The position numbers and the translations under genes are program-made. Shown piece after piece: positions 8,740 to 17,027 of a stretch of DNA of 64,000 nt. Where the stretch lies: contig NZ_SCMR01000008.1 in assembly GCF_005502885.1 (NCBI RefSeq), positions 62,001 to 126,000 on the forward strand, written 5' to 3'. The notes below the pieces were generated by a model. That model saw only the letters and a program-made list of their open reading frames with translations. It ran no database searches and was not told the DNA's origin. This DNA comes from Microbacterium sp. 2FI. GTDB taxonomy: Bacteria > Actinomycetota > Actinomycetes > Actinomycetales > Microbacteriaceae. Position 1 is the stretch's first letter. Each line of letters opens with the position of its first letter.

Positions 8740-8762
8740 TATAGTCATCAAATGCTGACTAT
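8740..8762 (+). promoter_or_regulatory. Leaderless promoter and operator of the CmtR-like gene
   Basis: A perfect inverted repeat ATAGTCA (8,741-8,747), 8-base spacer, TGACTAT (8,756-8,762) spans the start codon, whose ATG is at 8,752-8,754. The -10 hexamer TATAGT (8,740-8,745) lies inside the repeat, six bases before ATG, so transcription probably starts at the start codon. A bound repressor would cover both the -10 and the transcript start. Confidence 0.7.
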
Positions 8763-9111
8763 CGCTTCTCGTCTCGATGTAATGAACCGGCTGGGTCGAG
8801 CAATGGCTGATCCGACCCGGTCACGGATTTTGATGAGCCTACTGGCGGCTCCGAGCTATCCGGCCGTGCTCTCTCGACAGCTGGAGCTGACCCGGTCGAA
8901 CGTTTCGAACCATCTGACCTGCCTGCGGGACTGCGGGATCGTCGTAGCAAAGCCCGAGGGCCGGCAGACGCGATATGAGATCGCGGACCCGCATCTGGCT
9001 CTCGCGCTGAAGACGTTGGTCGATGTCACCCTCGCCGTCGACGAGAACGCGCCGTGCATCGACCCTGCCTGCTCGGTCGACGGGTGCTGTGAGCCGGGAG
9101 AGACGGCGTGA
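8752..9111 (+). CDS. cmtR: CmtR-like Cd/Pb-sensing ArsR-family repressor
   Basis: 119 residues from ATG 8,752. It closely resembles M. tuberculosis CmtR, including LGRA-ADPTR-RIL and LTRSNVSNHL-CLR-CG. The three cysteine ligands known for CmtR (C57, C61 in the DNA-binding helix and C102 in the C-terminal tail) occur at exactly these positions here: HLTC57LRDC61 and NAPC102. Extra cysteines (C107, C112, C113) follow in the tail. CmtR releases DNA on binding Cd(II) or Pb(II). The stop overlaps the GTG of the following ATPase (GTGA), so repressor and exporter are one operon. The start is supported by the leaderless -10 six bases upstream. Confidence 0.95.
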   Translation: MLTIASRLDVMNRLGRAMADPTRSRILMSLLAAPSYPAVLSRQLELTRSNVSNHLTCLRDCGIVVAKPEGRQTRYEIADPHLALALKTLVDVTLAVDENAPCIDPACSVDGCCEPGETA

Positions 9112-11024
9112 GCGCGGAGACTGGTTCAGAGGTTGAGGAGGTCGACCTCGTCGATGCTGACGAACACGACGGGCCGTGGTGGCGGGATCGCGAAATTCTC
9201 GTCCCGGTCTTTTCCGGAATCGCATTCCTGGCCGGGCTGATCTGCGAGTGGTCCGGCGCGGAGCTTCCTGCGCTGGTGCTGTTCTGGATCGGTCTGCTGC
9301 TCGGCGCATCGACGTTCACCCCGAGCGCTATCCGGAAGCTGTTCAAGGGGAAGCTCGGCATCAGCCTATTGATGACGATCAGTGCGATCGGCGCCGTCAT
9401 CCTTGGCTACGTTGAGGAGGCAGCCGCGCTTGCGTTTCTGTACTCCATCGCCGAAGCGCTCGAGGATAAGGCGATGGACCGCGCGCGCGGTGGTCTGCGC
9501 GCCCTGTTGAAGCTGGTTCCTGAGACTGCGACCGTCGTCACCTCGGGCACGTCCACACAAATCGCCGCGAAAGACCTGCAGCCTGGTCAGGTAATGCTGG
9601 TCCGTCCGGGTGAGCGAATCGCGACCGATGGAGTCGTACGCTCCGGACGAAGCAGTCTGAACACATCCGCAATCACCGGGGAGTCGATCCCGGTCGAGGT
9701 TGAGCCCGGCGATGCGGTCTCCGCGGGTGCGATCAACACTGCGGGCGCCTTGGAGGTCGAGGCCACCGCGGCGGGAACCGACAACTCGCTCACCACGATC
9801 GTTGAGTTGGTCGAGCAGGCTCAGGCCGAGAAGGGCGATCGCGCGCGCCTCGCCGACCGCATAGCGCGGCCGCTCGTGCCGGGGGTGCTGATTCTCGCCG
9901 CGCTCGTCGCGCTGGTCGGGTCGCTGTTCGGAGATCCGGAGCTCTGGATCACTCGGGCCCTTGTGGTCCTGGTTGCCGCGTCCCCATGCGCGCTGGCGAT
10001 CTCGGTCCCGATCACGGTCGTCGCGGCGATAGGCGCAGCCAGCAAGTTCGGCGTCGTCATCAAGTCCGGGGCGATCTTCGAGCGCTTCGGCGGCATCCGT
10101 CACATCGCCGTCGACAAGACGGGCACCCTGACACGCAACGAGCCCACCGTCGCTGGAGCCCTCACCATCGATGGAGTCTCGGAGACGGATGTGCTCGAAT
10201 GGGCAGCCGCTCTCGAAAGACACAGCACTCACCCGCTCGCGGCGGCGATCCTCGCAGCCGTACCCGACTCCCGCACCGCGGCTGACGTGAGGGAACTGGC
10301 CGGTCACGGCATCCAAGGTGTCATCGACGGCGCCCAGGTCACGGTCGGCAGCCCTCGGTGGCTCGCGGCCGGCGCTCTCGGGGATCGAGTCACGAGCATG
10401 GAAGAGCAGGGCATGACGGTCGTGATCGTGCACCGTGAGGGCACGCCGGTCGGCGCGATCGGCGTCCGCGACGAATTGCGCCAGGAGGTCCCCGAGGTAG
10501 TCCGAACTCTCACCGATCAAGGCATCGGCGTCACGATGCTCACCGGAGACAACGCCCGCACCGCAAATACTCTTGCCGAGCAAGCCGGGATCACCGATGT
10601 CCGAGCTGAGCTACGACCTGAGGAAAAGGCCGACGCGATTGGCAAGCTTTCTCAGACCGCGCCTACGGCCATGATCGGAGACGGCATCAACGACGCCCCA
10701 GCCCTGGCCGCCGCAGACATCGGAATCGCGATGGGCGCCACTGGCTCGGACGCCGCAATCGAGTCTGCCGACATCGCGTTCACCGGCCACGACTTGCGCC
10801 TCATCCCCCGCGCTTTCGACCACGCCCGTCGTGGGCGAAGAATCATCAACCAGAACATCATCCTTTCCCTGCTGATCATCGTCGTGCTGCTGCCTCTGGC
10901 GCTCCTCGGAATCCTCGGACTTGCAGCGGTCGTGCTGGTCCACGAGATCGCGGAGGTCATCGTGATCCTCAACGGCCTCAGGGCAGCGCGTACCCGGAAT
11001 CCCAGCCGAGTCCAAAAGCGCTAG
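9108..11024 (+). CDS. P1B-type Cd/Zn/Pb-exporting ATPase (CadA/CtpG-like)
   Basis: 638 residues from GTG 9,108. The metal-site motif is S292-P293-C294 (SPCALAISVP), the phosphorylated aspartate is D336 (DKTGT), and the hinge is GDGINDAP. The last membrane helix has HEIAEVIVILNG, so it differs from the HEGST type of the other ATPase in this window. The N-terminus lacks a metal-binding domain but is acidic (residues 1-25). Co-transcription with the CmtR-like repressor suggests Cd, Pb or Zn export. The 3' end overlaps the tail of a truncated alpha/beta hydrolase gene on the other strand. Confidence 0.93.
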   Translation: MSAETGSEVEEVDLVDADEHDGPWWRDREILVPVFSGIAFLAGLICEWSGAELPALVLFWIGLLLGASTFTPSAIRKLFKGKLGISLLMTISAIGAVILGYVEEAAALAFLYSIAEALEDKAMDRARGGLRALLKLVPETATVVTSGTSTQIAAKDLQPGQVMLVRPGERIATDGVVRSGRSSLNTSAITGESIPVEVEPGDAVSAGAINTAGALEVEATAAGTDNSLTTIVELVEQAQAEKGDRARLADRIARPLVPGVLILAALVALVGSLFGDPELWITRALVVLVAASPCALAISVPITVVAAIGAASKFGVVIKSGAIFERFGGIRHIAVDKTGTLTRNEPTVAGALTIDGVSETDVLEWAAALERHSTHPLAAAILAAVPDSRTAADVRELAGHGIQGVIDGAQVTVGSPRWLAAGALGDRVTSMEEQGMTVVIVHREGTPVGAIGVRDELRQEVPEVVRTLTDQGIGVTMLTGDNARTANTLAEQAGITDVRAELRPEEKADAIGKLSQTAPTAMIGDGINDAPALAAADIGIAMGATGSDAAIESADIAFTGHDLRLIPRAFDHARRGRRIINQNIILSLLIIVVLLPLALLGILGLAAVVLVHEIAEVIVILNGLRAARTRNPSRVQKR

Positions 11025-11463
11025 CCACCGCGCGCCCCCGTACCCACCTCGAGACCATACGTCCGGCGCCGAACTTGCGAACGAAGCGTCGCGTCACGAG
11101 CCGCGAGGTGCGTATGCCTTGCAGATGGAGCACCCACAGCCCATCGGGCACAGAGCCTCGGACGAGCCAGGCGTGTGCCGAGGCGCCGCCACGGAGTGGA
11201 ACAGTGACGTCTGCCCAGTCTGCGTCGATCTCCGGGCCCGCCAGGACAGAACCGGTCCATTGCGCGTTGATGGTTCGGCGCCGATCGGTGCGGTCGACTA
11301 GAGCACAGGGCGCCTGAAGTGGTGTTCGTCCGATGATACAAACGGGCCCAACCAGCGTCTTCCGTCGCGGTTCGACACCCACGACGCGCCGCGCCAGCAT
11401 CCAAACCACACTCGCGGCGGCCTCCCCGAGCACGGCCAAGCCGGTGGCCCCAGTGCCGATCAC
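10978..11463 (-). pseudogene. Truncated paralogue of the upstream alpha/beta hydrolase
   Basis: From GTG 11,463 the frame reads an N-terminal membrane helix, then a domain that parallels the first 170 residues of the hydrolase encoded at 11,526-12,686. The best match is WVLHLQGIRTSR here against WVIHIHGLGSPR there. Similarity stops soon after RRFVRKFG; the Ser-Asp-His half of the enzyme is missing, and the frame runs into the end of the ATPase gene. It lies 62 bases behind the intact copy on the same strand. I read it as the front half of a tandem duplicate cut off when the metal-resistance block joined here. The exact start is uncertain. Confidence 0.5.
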
Positions 11464-11525
11464 TTTCAAGGTGCGGTCACCGTCCCCGCGATACCCGACA
11501 TGCGCACCGCGGCCGGTGCCCGCAT

Positions 11526-12686
11526 CTACCGATCCAGCATCGCATCCCCTTTGGAGAGCCAGGCGGCGACAGTGGATCGCCAGCGCTCTCGGTCGGAGTT
11601 CCACGTCATCGTGTGTCCCGCCTGGAAGACTTCGAGCTGAACCAGATCTGGACGCAGCGCGGCGAAATTGCGAGAGACGGCGGGCGGCGCGGAGTCGTCA
11701 TCCGCTCCGTGGAAGATCAGAGTAGGGGCTGCCAGCTCCTCCGCGCGTGCGACCCAGTCGAGATCTCCGAGAGGGATGACACCAGGCAAGCCGACTGCGC
11801 GTGCAAGCAAAGGCGATGTGAGCCACGGGAGGGCGAGGAGCCCCGCCGCGGCAGGCAGGCCGACGCGAGCGCAGTTCGCCTTGATCGTCGCGACCCAGTC
11901 GAGAACGGGCGACTCAAGCACGAGCCCATCGATCAGGCGCGCGTAACGCGGGCGTGCCGCGAGTTGGAGCGCGACCTGCGCTCCCATCGACCAGCCGAAG
12001 AGAACGACCCGACGCGCGCCCTGATCGATGGCGTACTGGATCGCAGCATCCACGTCGTCGACTTCAGTGGCGCCGAGGGTTGACCGACCACTTCCGCGCC
12101 GCGGGCCCTCGCCGTCATTCCTATAGCTGACGACGAGCGACGTGTAGCCCAGCTCGGTAGTGACTTGCACACCTCGCAGCGTTCCGGCTCGCGGGCTGCC
12201 GAGCCCATGAATGTGGATTACCCAGCTTGTCGACTGCGCGCCGCTGCCATCGATGCGCCATGCCGGCGCCCGCCCCGACGAAGTGGAGATGGCAACGTCC
12301 CGGCTGCTGAGCCCCGCATCTGCGGGCGTCATGAGGTAGATGCCGCTCCAGGAGACGCGCTCGTCGGCCGACGGTGTGAAGCCGGGTGCGGTTGCTGTCA
12401 CTGAACGTGCGAGGCGCCCAGGCCCGCGATCAAGTACCTCGGCGGACAGCTGCACCCACTGGCCACCGGGAAACAGAAGAGTGAACTCACCTGGGGACTC
12501 AGTTTGATGCGTTCGATCGAGCACGATTGCTTGCTGGTCGCCATCCTGTTCGACGGCACGGATGGGCAGGTCGAATCGGCGCGGGCTCGGAGGGGCGGTC
12601 AGGCGCCGCGCGATCACCAAACCGAGGCCCAACGATAGGGACGCTGCGGCCGCCATCACACCTGCCAGCGCGATCGGGGCTCTCAT
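11526..12686 (-). CDS. Membrane-anchored alpha/beta hydrolase
   Basis: 386 residues. An N-terminal membrane helix (about 5-26, ending ARRL) suggests a signal anchor with the enzyme outside the cell. The hydrolase fold has an oxyanion HIHGLG (158-163), nucleophile S233 in GWSMG, an acid around D329-D331 in HGADDDSAP, and H358 in AGHTMTW. The region 40-145 before the fold is an extra N-terminal domain. The substrate is unknown; an ester, amide or peptide is possible. Its ATG overlaps the stop of the upstream 7-TM gene (ATGA), so it belongs to the XRE-ImmA-7TM operon. Confidence 0.85.
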   Translation of the reverse strand: MRAPIALAGVMAAAASLSLGLGLVIARRLTAPPSPRRFDLPIRAVEQDGDQQAIVLDRTHQTESPGEFTLLFPGGQWVQLSAEVLDRGPGRLARSVTATAPGFTPSADERVSWSGIYLMTPADAGLSSRDVAISTSSGRAPAWRIDGSGAQSTSWVIHIHGLGSPRAGTLRGVQVTTELGYTSLVVSYRNDGEGPRRGSGRSTLGATEVDDVDAAIQYAIDQGARRVVLFGWSMGAQVALQLAARPRYARLIDGLVLESPVLDWVATIKANCARVGLPAAAGLLALPWLTSPLLARAVGLPGVIPLGDLDWVARAEELAAPTLIFHGADDDSAPPAVSRNFAALRPDLVQLEVFQAGHTMTWNSDRERWRSTVAAWLSKGDAMLDR

Positions 12687-13696
12687 GCCGCCCCTCGTTG
12701 AGAGTTGGGCCGTGTGGCCGGCGCGTGAAGTCGAGCTCCGTCGCTTCCAAGGAGATGCTGCTCCGCACGTTCAAGGACGAGACGGTCATCTGCGTTGAGA
12801 GAAAACGACACGCGCGGGTCGATCATCGCATCGCGGATCTCTACGACCTGTCGGTGCAGCTGCGCCTCGACGCCATCGGTTCGCACGGACGCGGCATCCG
12901 TCTGACTCAATCCCGGGCGAACGATCGTCGCCGCTCGCCATGCGGGCGCCAGGTCTTTGATGAGCGTGTGTGTTCGCGCCGCCCTCCGGCGTGCGCTCAG
13001 ATAGCGCACTGTCGGCTGCCCAGCGAGTCCGACGCAGAGGAAGAAGAAGGTCAGTATGTAAAGCGGTCCATACGCGACAGACACATCAGCCATCAGGTCT
13101 ACACGCCCGGCAACGTGTGCGATGTCCATGATGAGGACGACGACACAGAGAGCCACTCCGAGGATCGAGCCGACGACGAGACAACCGGCAGGCAAACGCT
13201 GTAGACCAACGCTCCACCGATACTGACGACTCGCGAGGACTGCCATGGTGCCAACCACGATCCCGTAGTAGCTGAACTGGATCATCGAGTACGCCGCTGC
13301 CGCAGGTTGCGCTCCGAGATCGATCATGAAGTTGGTCGTCGTAGCGCCACGGTCGATGAGAAGGAAGGCGACTACGACGCCACCCAGCGCAACAAGGAGG
13401 GCAGTGGGGCCGAGCACAACGCGAACAGGTCCGGGCTGATACTCCCCTGCCTTCATGATCCCTCGGCCGAGAAAGAAGATCCCGACCATGAGCGCGCAGT
13501 CCCCGATGAGTGTGGCGACATTCGAGCCACCGAGCAGTGCATCGATGGACCGGTAGACCGCATCAACATTGATCGTCATCGCGACAGCGATCGTGATCGC
13601 CGCGTACGTGATGCTCCGCTCGGCTCGTCCGCGGCGCAAGATGAGCAGGCTGGCGACGAGCAGCCCCATCAGCACTGCCACGAAGGTCTGCATCAC
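12683..13696 (-). CDS. MAB_1171c-like seven-helix membrane protein with cytosolic tail (DUF6545-like)
   Basis: 337 residues: seven hydrophobic helices in the first 230 residues, then a soluble helical tail of about 100 residues. The layout and position match the actinobacterial MAB_1171c family of putative transporters, often found next to ImmA/IrrE-like genes. The start is GTG 13,696 (four-base overlap with the ImmA stop) or ATG 13,693 (one-base overlap). The 7-TM plus tail form could equally be a sensor that signals to the regulator. No transport activity is shown. Assignment is from pattern memory and context. Confidence 0.7.
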   Translation of the reverse strand: MMQTFVAVLMGLLVASLLILRRGRAERSITYAAITIAVAMTINVDAVYRSIDALLGGSNVATLIGDCALMVGIFFLGRGIMKAGEYQPGPVRVVLGPTALLVALGGVVVAFLLIDRGATTTNFMIDLGAQPAAAAYSMIQFSYYGIVVGTMAVLASRQYRWSVGLQRLPAGCLVVGSILGVALCVVVLIMDIAHVAGRVDLMADVSVAYGPLYILTFFFLCVGLAGQPTVRYLSARRRAARTHTLIKDLAPAWRAATIVRPGLSQTDAASVRTDGVEAQLHRQVVEIRDAMIDPRVSFSLNADDRLVLERAEQHLLGSDGARLHAPATRPNSQRGAA

Positions 13697-14157
13697 CCGA
13701 AGATCTCGAGGTAGCGCGATTCGCCGTACACCGAGCCTCGAATCGCTGCAGCGAGATGATCAGCCAACGCTTCCGCCGCGATCTCGGTGTGAGTGTCCAG
13801 ATTCTGTCGAGTGAGCAGTCGACGCCGAGTCCGGGTGGGGATGTCGGGAAGCAGGAAGTCTTCGGTCGAGCATTCGTCGTCTTCTCCGTGCCCGAGGATC
13901 ATGTGGGCGAACTCGTGCAGGACGAACTGCTGACGGTGCAGGACGGAGTCGCTGTGAGCGTGAAGGACGAGGTCTTCGCGCTCGGTGATGAGCCACACTG
14001 CGCAGATGCCGTCGTGGTCGCCGAGATCCGCAAGTTCCACGATTCGGAGCGTGCGCTGCCGACGATTTTGGATGGCCCCGACGAGGTCGTCAAAGGTGAA
14101 GGTGCTACCCAGCGCAAGGTCTGCGACGGCCGTCGACACGGTCTGCTCGATATTCAC
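13693..14157 (-). CDS. ImmA/IrrE-family metallopeptidase
   Basis: 154 residues from GTG 14,157, which has a strong ribosome site (AAGGGAG, 7 bases upstream); an ATG 42 bases further up lacks one. The zinc motif HEFAH lies at 81-85, with a downstream acidic ligand likely at E125 or E129 (TEIAAEALAD). ImmA-type peptidases cleave XRE-family repressors, as with ImmR of ICEBs1. The gene lies between an XRE regulator and the 7-TM gene, with tight overlaps. Inference: it cleaves the adjacent regulator and switches on the element's genes. Confidence 0.88.
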   Translation of the reverse strand: MNIEQTVSTAVADLALGSTFTFDDLVGAIQNRRQRTLRIVELADLGDHDGICAVWLITEREDLVLHAHSDSVLHRQQFVLHEFAHMILGHGEDDECSTEDFLLPDIPTRTRRRLLTRQNLDTHTEIAAEALADHLAAAIRGSVYGESRYLEIFG

Positions 14158-14221
14158 GGTGTCACTCCCTTCTGGGGAGCATGTGCCGGTGGGGGCCACA
14201 AGGGACCGGCAAGGGCACTGC

Positions 14222-14644
14222 TCAGGTATGTGTCATTTCCTCATCCAGGAATCTGCTGATCGCCTGAAGAGCCTTTGGGGAGATGTCCCCCAGCGTGCGC
14301 GCGGCGTAGGACTTGACCTTCGCGGCTCGCATCGCCCGCACAAGGTCCAGCTGCGCGGTGACCTTGTCCGGGGTTGCCGCCCCGTCTTCCCCGAGCAGGA
14401 AGGCGGCGTCCACATCGAAGAACGCAGCCAGCCCTTCAAACAGCGCGGGATCTTGCACGTAGCGGTGGCCGTTGACCATATAGGTCCATCGGGATCTCGA
14501 CAGGTTTACGCCACGGTCTGCGAGGAAGGCCGCAATCTGGGTGTAGGTCGGTTCGGAACCCGACTCAGTGATCGCGACGTCGAGGAGCAGCCTGAGGCGT
14601 TTCGCGAGGTCTTCCGCGGCCACTTTGCTCTCGTCTTCTGTCAT
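14222..14644 (-). CDS. XRE-family helix-turn-helix regulator (ImmR-like)
   Basis: 140 residues from ATG 14,644. The DNA-binding part lies around residues 30-62 (TYTQIAAFLADRG, SRSRWTYMVNGHR). A C-terminal region of about 70 residues follows (PALFEGLAAFFDVD, TLGDISPKALQAI). In-frame upstream starts exist (a TTG at 14,746 and an ATG at 14,740), but they fall in the operator array. The gene heads the leftward operon with the ImmA-like peptidase. Four copies of a 14-bp palindrome lie 67-170 bases upstream of its start, so it is probably autoregulated. The array is shared with the divergent transfer operon. Confidence 0.82.
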   Translation of the reverse strand: MTEDESKVAAEDLAKRLRLLLDVAITESGSEPTYTQIAAFLADRGVNLSRSRWTYMVNGHRYVQDPALFEGLAAFFDVDAAFLLGEDGAATPDKVTAQLDLVRAMRAAKVKSYAARTLGDISPKALQAISRFLDEEMTHT

Positions 14645-14710
14645 TTCGTAGACCACCCTTCCCCTCGGGTGAGGCAAGGCTTGTCGTTTGTGAGCGCCCA
14701 TCGACAGGCG

Positions 14711-14813
14711 TTGAGAATCCTCAATGTACCCGTTGGTCATGCTCAAATCAACCGTTGCGCATGCTCAATGCCGATGCTAGAACCGATGTCAAGCCAGCTT
14801 TGAGCATGCTCAA
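14711..14813. promoter_or_regulatory. Array of four 14-bp palindromic operators
   Basis: Copies at 14,711 (TTGAGAATCCTCAA), 14,733 (TTGGTCATGCTCAA), 14,755 (TTGCGCATGCTCAA) and 14,800 (TTGAGCATGCTCAA). The last is a perfect palindrome; the others differ from it at one or two positions. Start-to-start spacing is 22, 22 and 45 bases, so all copies face nearly the same side of the helix, which suits cooperative binding. The array lies between the XRE gene (start 14,644, leftward) and the ArdC-like gene (start 15,037, rightward). The XRE protein is the likely ligand. The rest of 14,645-15,036 holds no gene I can support. Confidence 0.85.
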
Positions 14814-15036
14814 CGAGGAGGTTACCGCCCAGCACCGATCACCGGGATTGCCGGCACCCCACCCACTCAGCCGGCGCGTTGGTGCGCTCGAATTTCATGA
14901 GCGCGCCCGCTAGAGAGCGAACGATGCAGGACCGTCTCGGTCGGTCGTTCGCGCCCTTGCCCGTCGGCTCCGGAGAGATGACGCGTACCTCCCCCAAGAA
15001 GCCGCTATGCGGCCAATCAGAAGGAGGTGCCACGCC

Positions 15037-16137
15037 ATGACTCACCAACCCCTCACCGTGGGCTCCACTGAGGCGAAGCTCGAACGGCTTCACGCTCAGC
15101 TGGCGGATGCTGTGGCAGCGCTCGTGACGGGAGAGGACTGGGGGCGGGCTCTGGAGTTCGCCGCTCGGTTCCGCTCTCGTTCGTTCAACAACACCCTGCT
15201 GATCTGGATGCAGCACGTCGCCGCGTTTGAGCAGGGCAGGGTTGCTGAGCCAACGCCGACGTACGTCGCGGGGTTCCGGCAGTGGCAGGCGCTCGGAAGG
15301 TCGGTCGAACGCGGCCAGACGGGTTACAAGATCTTTGCGCCTATCCACGCGAGGTTCGCCTCGTCCACCCCGCAGGTCGCTGAGTCATGGCGTCGTCTTG
15401 CGCCTCGCGAGATCCCGAGACGCAATGACGAAGTGCGCACGCGAATGATCGGCGTGCGGCCCGCATACGTGTGGGATGCGTCGCAGACGAGCGGTGTACC
15501 GATTCCCCACGTGCCCGCTCCGCAGTTGCTCGCGGGCGAGGCGCCACAGGGCCTCTGGGAGGGTCTGGCGTCCTTGGTACGCGGACACGGGTACACGCTG
15601 CGCATTGTTCCGAACGATCGCGATCTCGGCGGAGCCAACGGCATCACTGACTACATCACTCGGAGTGTTGCCATTCGCGGCGACATAGACCCCGCGGCTC
15701 GGACGAAGACCTTGGCGCACGAGTTGGCGCACGTGATGCTGCACGGCCCTGACAACGCGGATGCCGCACTCCATCGCGGAATCGGGGAGGTCGAGGCGGA
15801 GTCCGTTGCCTTGATGATCGGAGCGGCCCACGGCCTCGATACATCGGGTTACACCATCCCGTATGTGGCGACCTGGGCAACTTCCGTCGATGGAAAGACG
15901 CCGGTGGAAGTGGTGCAAGCGACTGGAGAGCGCGTACGGACGACAGCGGTCACGATCCTCACGGAGCTGCCGACGGTGCAAGTCGGCTCGGGCGATCCGC
16001 CCGGTCTGACGAGGGAAGCGGGTCACGGTGCGCTTCGGTCAGGCCTTGCTGGTCCGGTGGAACGGTTCGATGATGTCGGCCGCGTGAGGGTTCGGCACTC
16101 GTCCCCCGAATCCGCGATCTCGGCCCGGGATCTGTGA
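15037..16137 (+). CDS. ArdC-like antirestriction protein with zinc-metallopeptidase domain
   Basis: 366 residues from ATG 15,037, preceded by a strong AGAAGGAGG site; an in-frame ATG 30 bases earlier is less likely. The N-terminal part (about 1-125) is an ArdC single-strand-DNA-binding type domain (SFNNTLLIWMQH, GFRQWQALGR, GQTGYKIFAP). The C-terminal part has the zinc motif HELAH (228-232) and a downstream GEVEAESVALMI. ArdC proteins protect incoming single-stranded DNA from restriction in the new host. It is the first gene of the rightward transfer operon and overlaps the next gene by one base (TGATG). Confidence 0.85.
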   Translation: MTHQPLTVGSTEAKLERLHAQLADAVAALVTGEDWGRALEFAARFRSRSFNNTLLIWMQHVAAFEQGRVAEPTPTYVAGFRQWQALGRSVERGQTGYKIFAPIHARFASSTPQVAESWRRLAPREIPRRNDEVRTRMIGVRPAYVWDASQTSGVPIPHVPAPQLLAGEAPQGLWEGLASLVRGHGYTLRIVPNDRDLGGANGITDYITRSVAIRGDIDPAARTKTLAHELAHVMLHGPDNADAALHRGIGEVEAESVALMIGAAHGLDTSGYTIPYVATWATSVDGKTPVEVVQATGERVRTTAVTILTELPTVQVGSGDPPGLTREAGHGALRSGLAGPVERFDDVGRVRVRHSSPESAISARDL

Positions 16138-17027
16138 TGGACACGGTCGCCCTGTTCGCCGGAGTGATCGGCCTCTCGCCGCGGGAAGGCGCCGCTCGAT
16201 TCGCTGCGGCAGGAGTCCCGATCTTCCCCTGCAAGCCGACAGAGAAGCGGCCGCTCACAGAGCACGGGTTCCGCGACGCGACCTCCGACGGCAGCCAGAT
16301 CGCTCGATGGTGGTCTCGATGGCCGGAAGCGAACATCGGCATGCCGACCGGGCGAGCTTCGGCCGTCGAGGTCGTGGACATCGATGTGCACGGGCGGGTG
16401 CGCGGATTCGCTGCATTCGAGCTCGCTCGCCGGGAAGGTCTCGTGGATCGCTGGCAGGCGCTGGTGAGGACGGCATCCGGCGGGATGCACGCCTACTACC
16501 CCGCAGACCCTGATCGCGTTCAGGCATCGTGGCAGGCCGCCAGCGCCGGCATCGACTTCCGGGGCGAGGGCGGCTACGTCATCGTGCCGCCGTCGCTGGT
16601 GCTGTTCGAAGGCAACCGGTCTACGTACGAGCTGATCGGTGCTGGACGCGGGGACGCCGTGTCGATTGACGCATTTACGCTTCGACAGTTCATCGACCCG
16701 CGGCCAACGCCCGCCGCGTCGACGCTCGCGGAGGCCCGCAACGATGTCGATACGGAGCGTATCGCGGCCTGGATGGCCGCACGGGGTGAGGGCGAACGGA
16801 ACCGCGCCTTGTACTGGGCTGCATGCCGGCTCGCGGAGAACGGGATCACAGATCAGAGTGCGCGCAATGTGCTCGGACCGGCGGCGGAGCACGCGGGGCT
16901 GCAGCGGGCCGAGATCCTGACGACCATTCGATCTGCGTACCGAACGCTGGTGGGGCCGACGCCACCCTTTCGCATTGGTGGCGGCAGCCCAGCATCCCGC
17001 TCGCTCAACGGGCAGGTGATCTCGTGA
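16137..17027 (+). CDS. Bifunctional DNA primase/polymerase (prim-pol) protein
   Basis: 296 residues from ATG 16,137 (GTG 16,134 is an alternative). The prim-pol domain spans about 10-190: PIFPCKPTEKRPL, the metal-binding D-x-D in VDIDVHG, RTASGGMHAYY, and GIDFRGEGGYVIVPPS. The C-terminal part (about 200-290) is helical and carries no helicase motifs, so it is a short stand-alone primase. Such proteins prime replication of plasmids and ICEs after transfer. The stop overlaps the GTG of the next gene (GTGA). Confidence 0.87.
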   Translation: MDTVALFAGVIGLSPREGAARFAAAGVPIFPCKPTEKRPLTEHGFRDATSDGSQIARWWSRWPEANIGMPTGRASAVEVVDIDVHGRVRGFAAFELARREGLVDRWQALVRTASGGMHAYYPADPDRVQASWQAASAGIDFRGEGGYVIVPPSLVLFEGNRSTYELIGAGRGDAVSIDAFTLRQFIDPRPTPAASTLAEARNDVDTERIAAWMAARGEGERNRALYWAACRLAENGITDQSARNVLGPAAEHAGLQRAEILTTIRSAYRTLVGPTPPFRIGGGSPASRSLNGQVIS

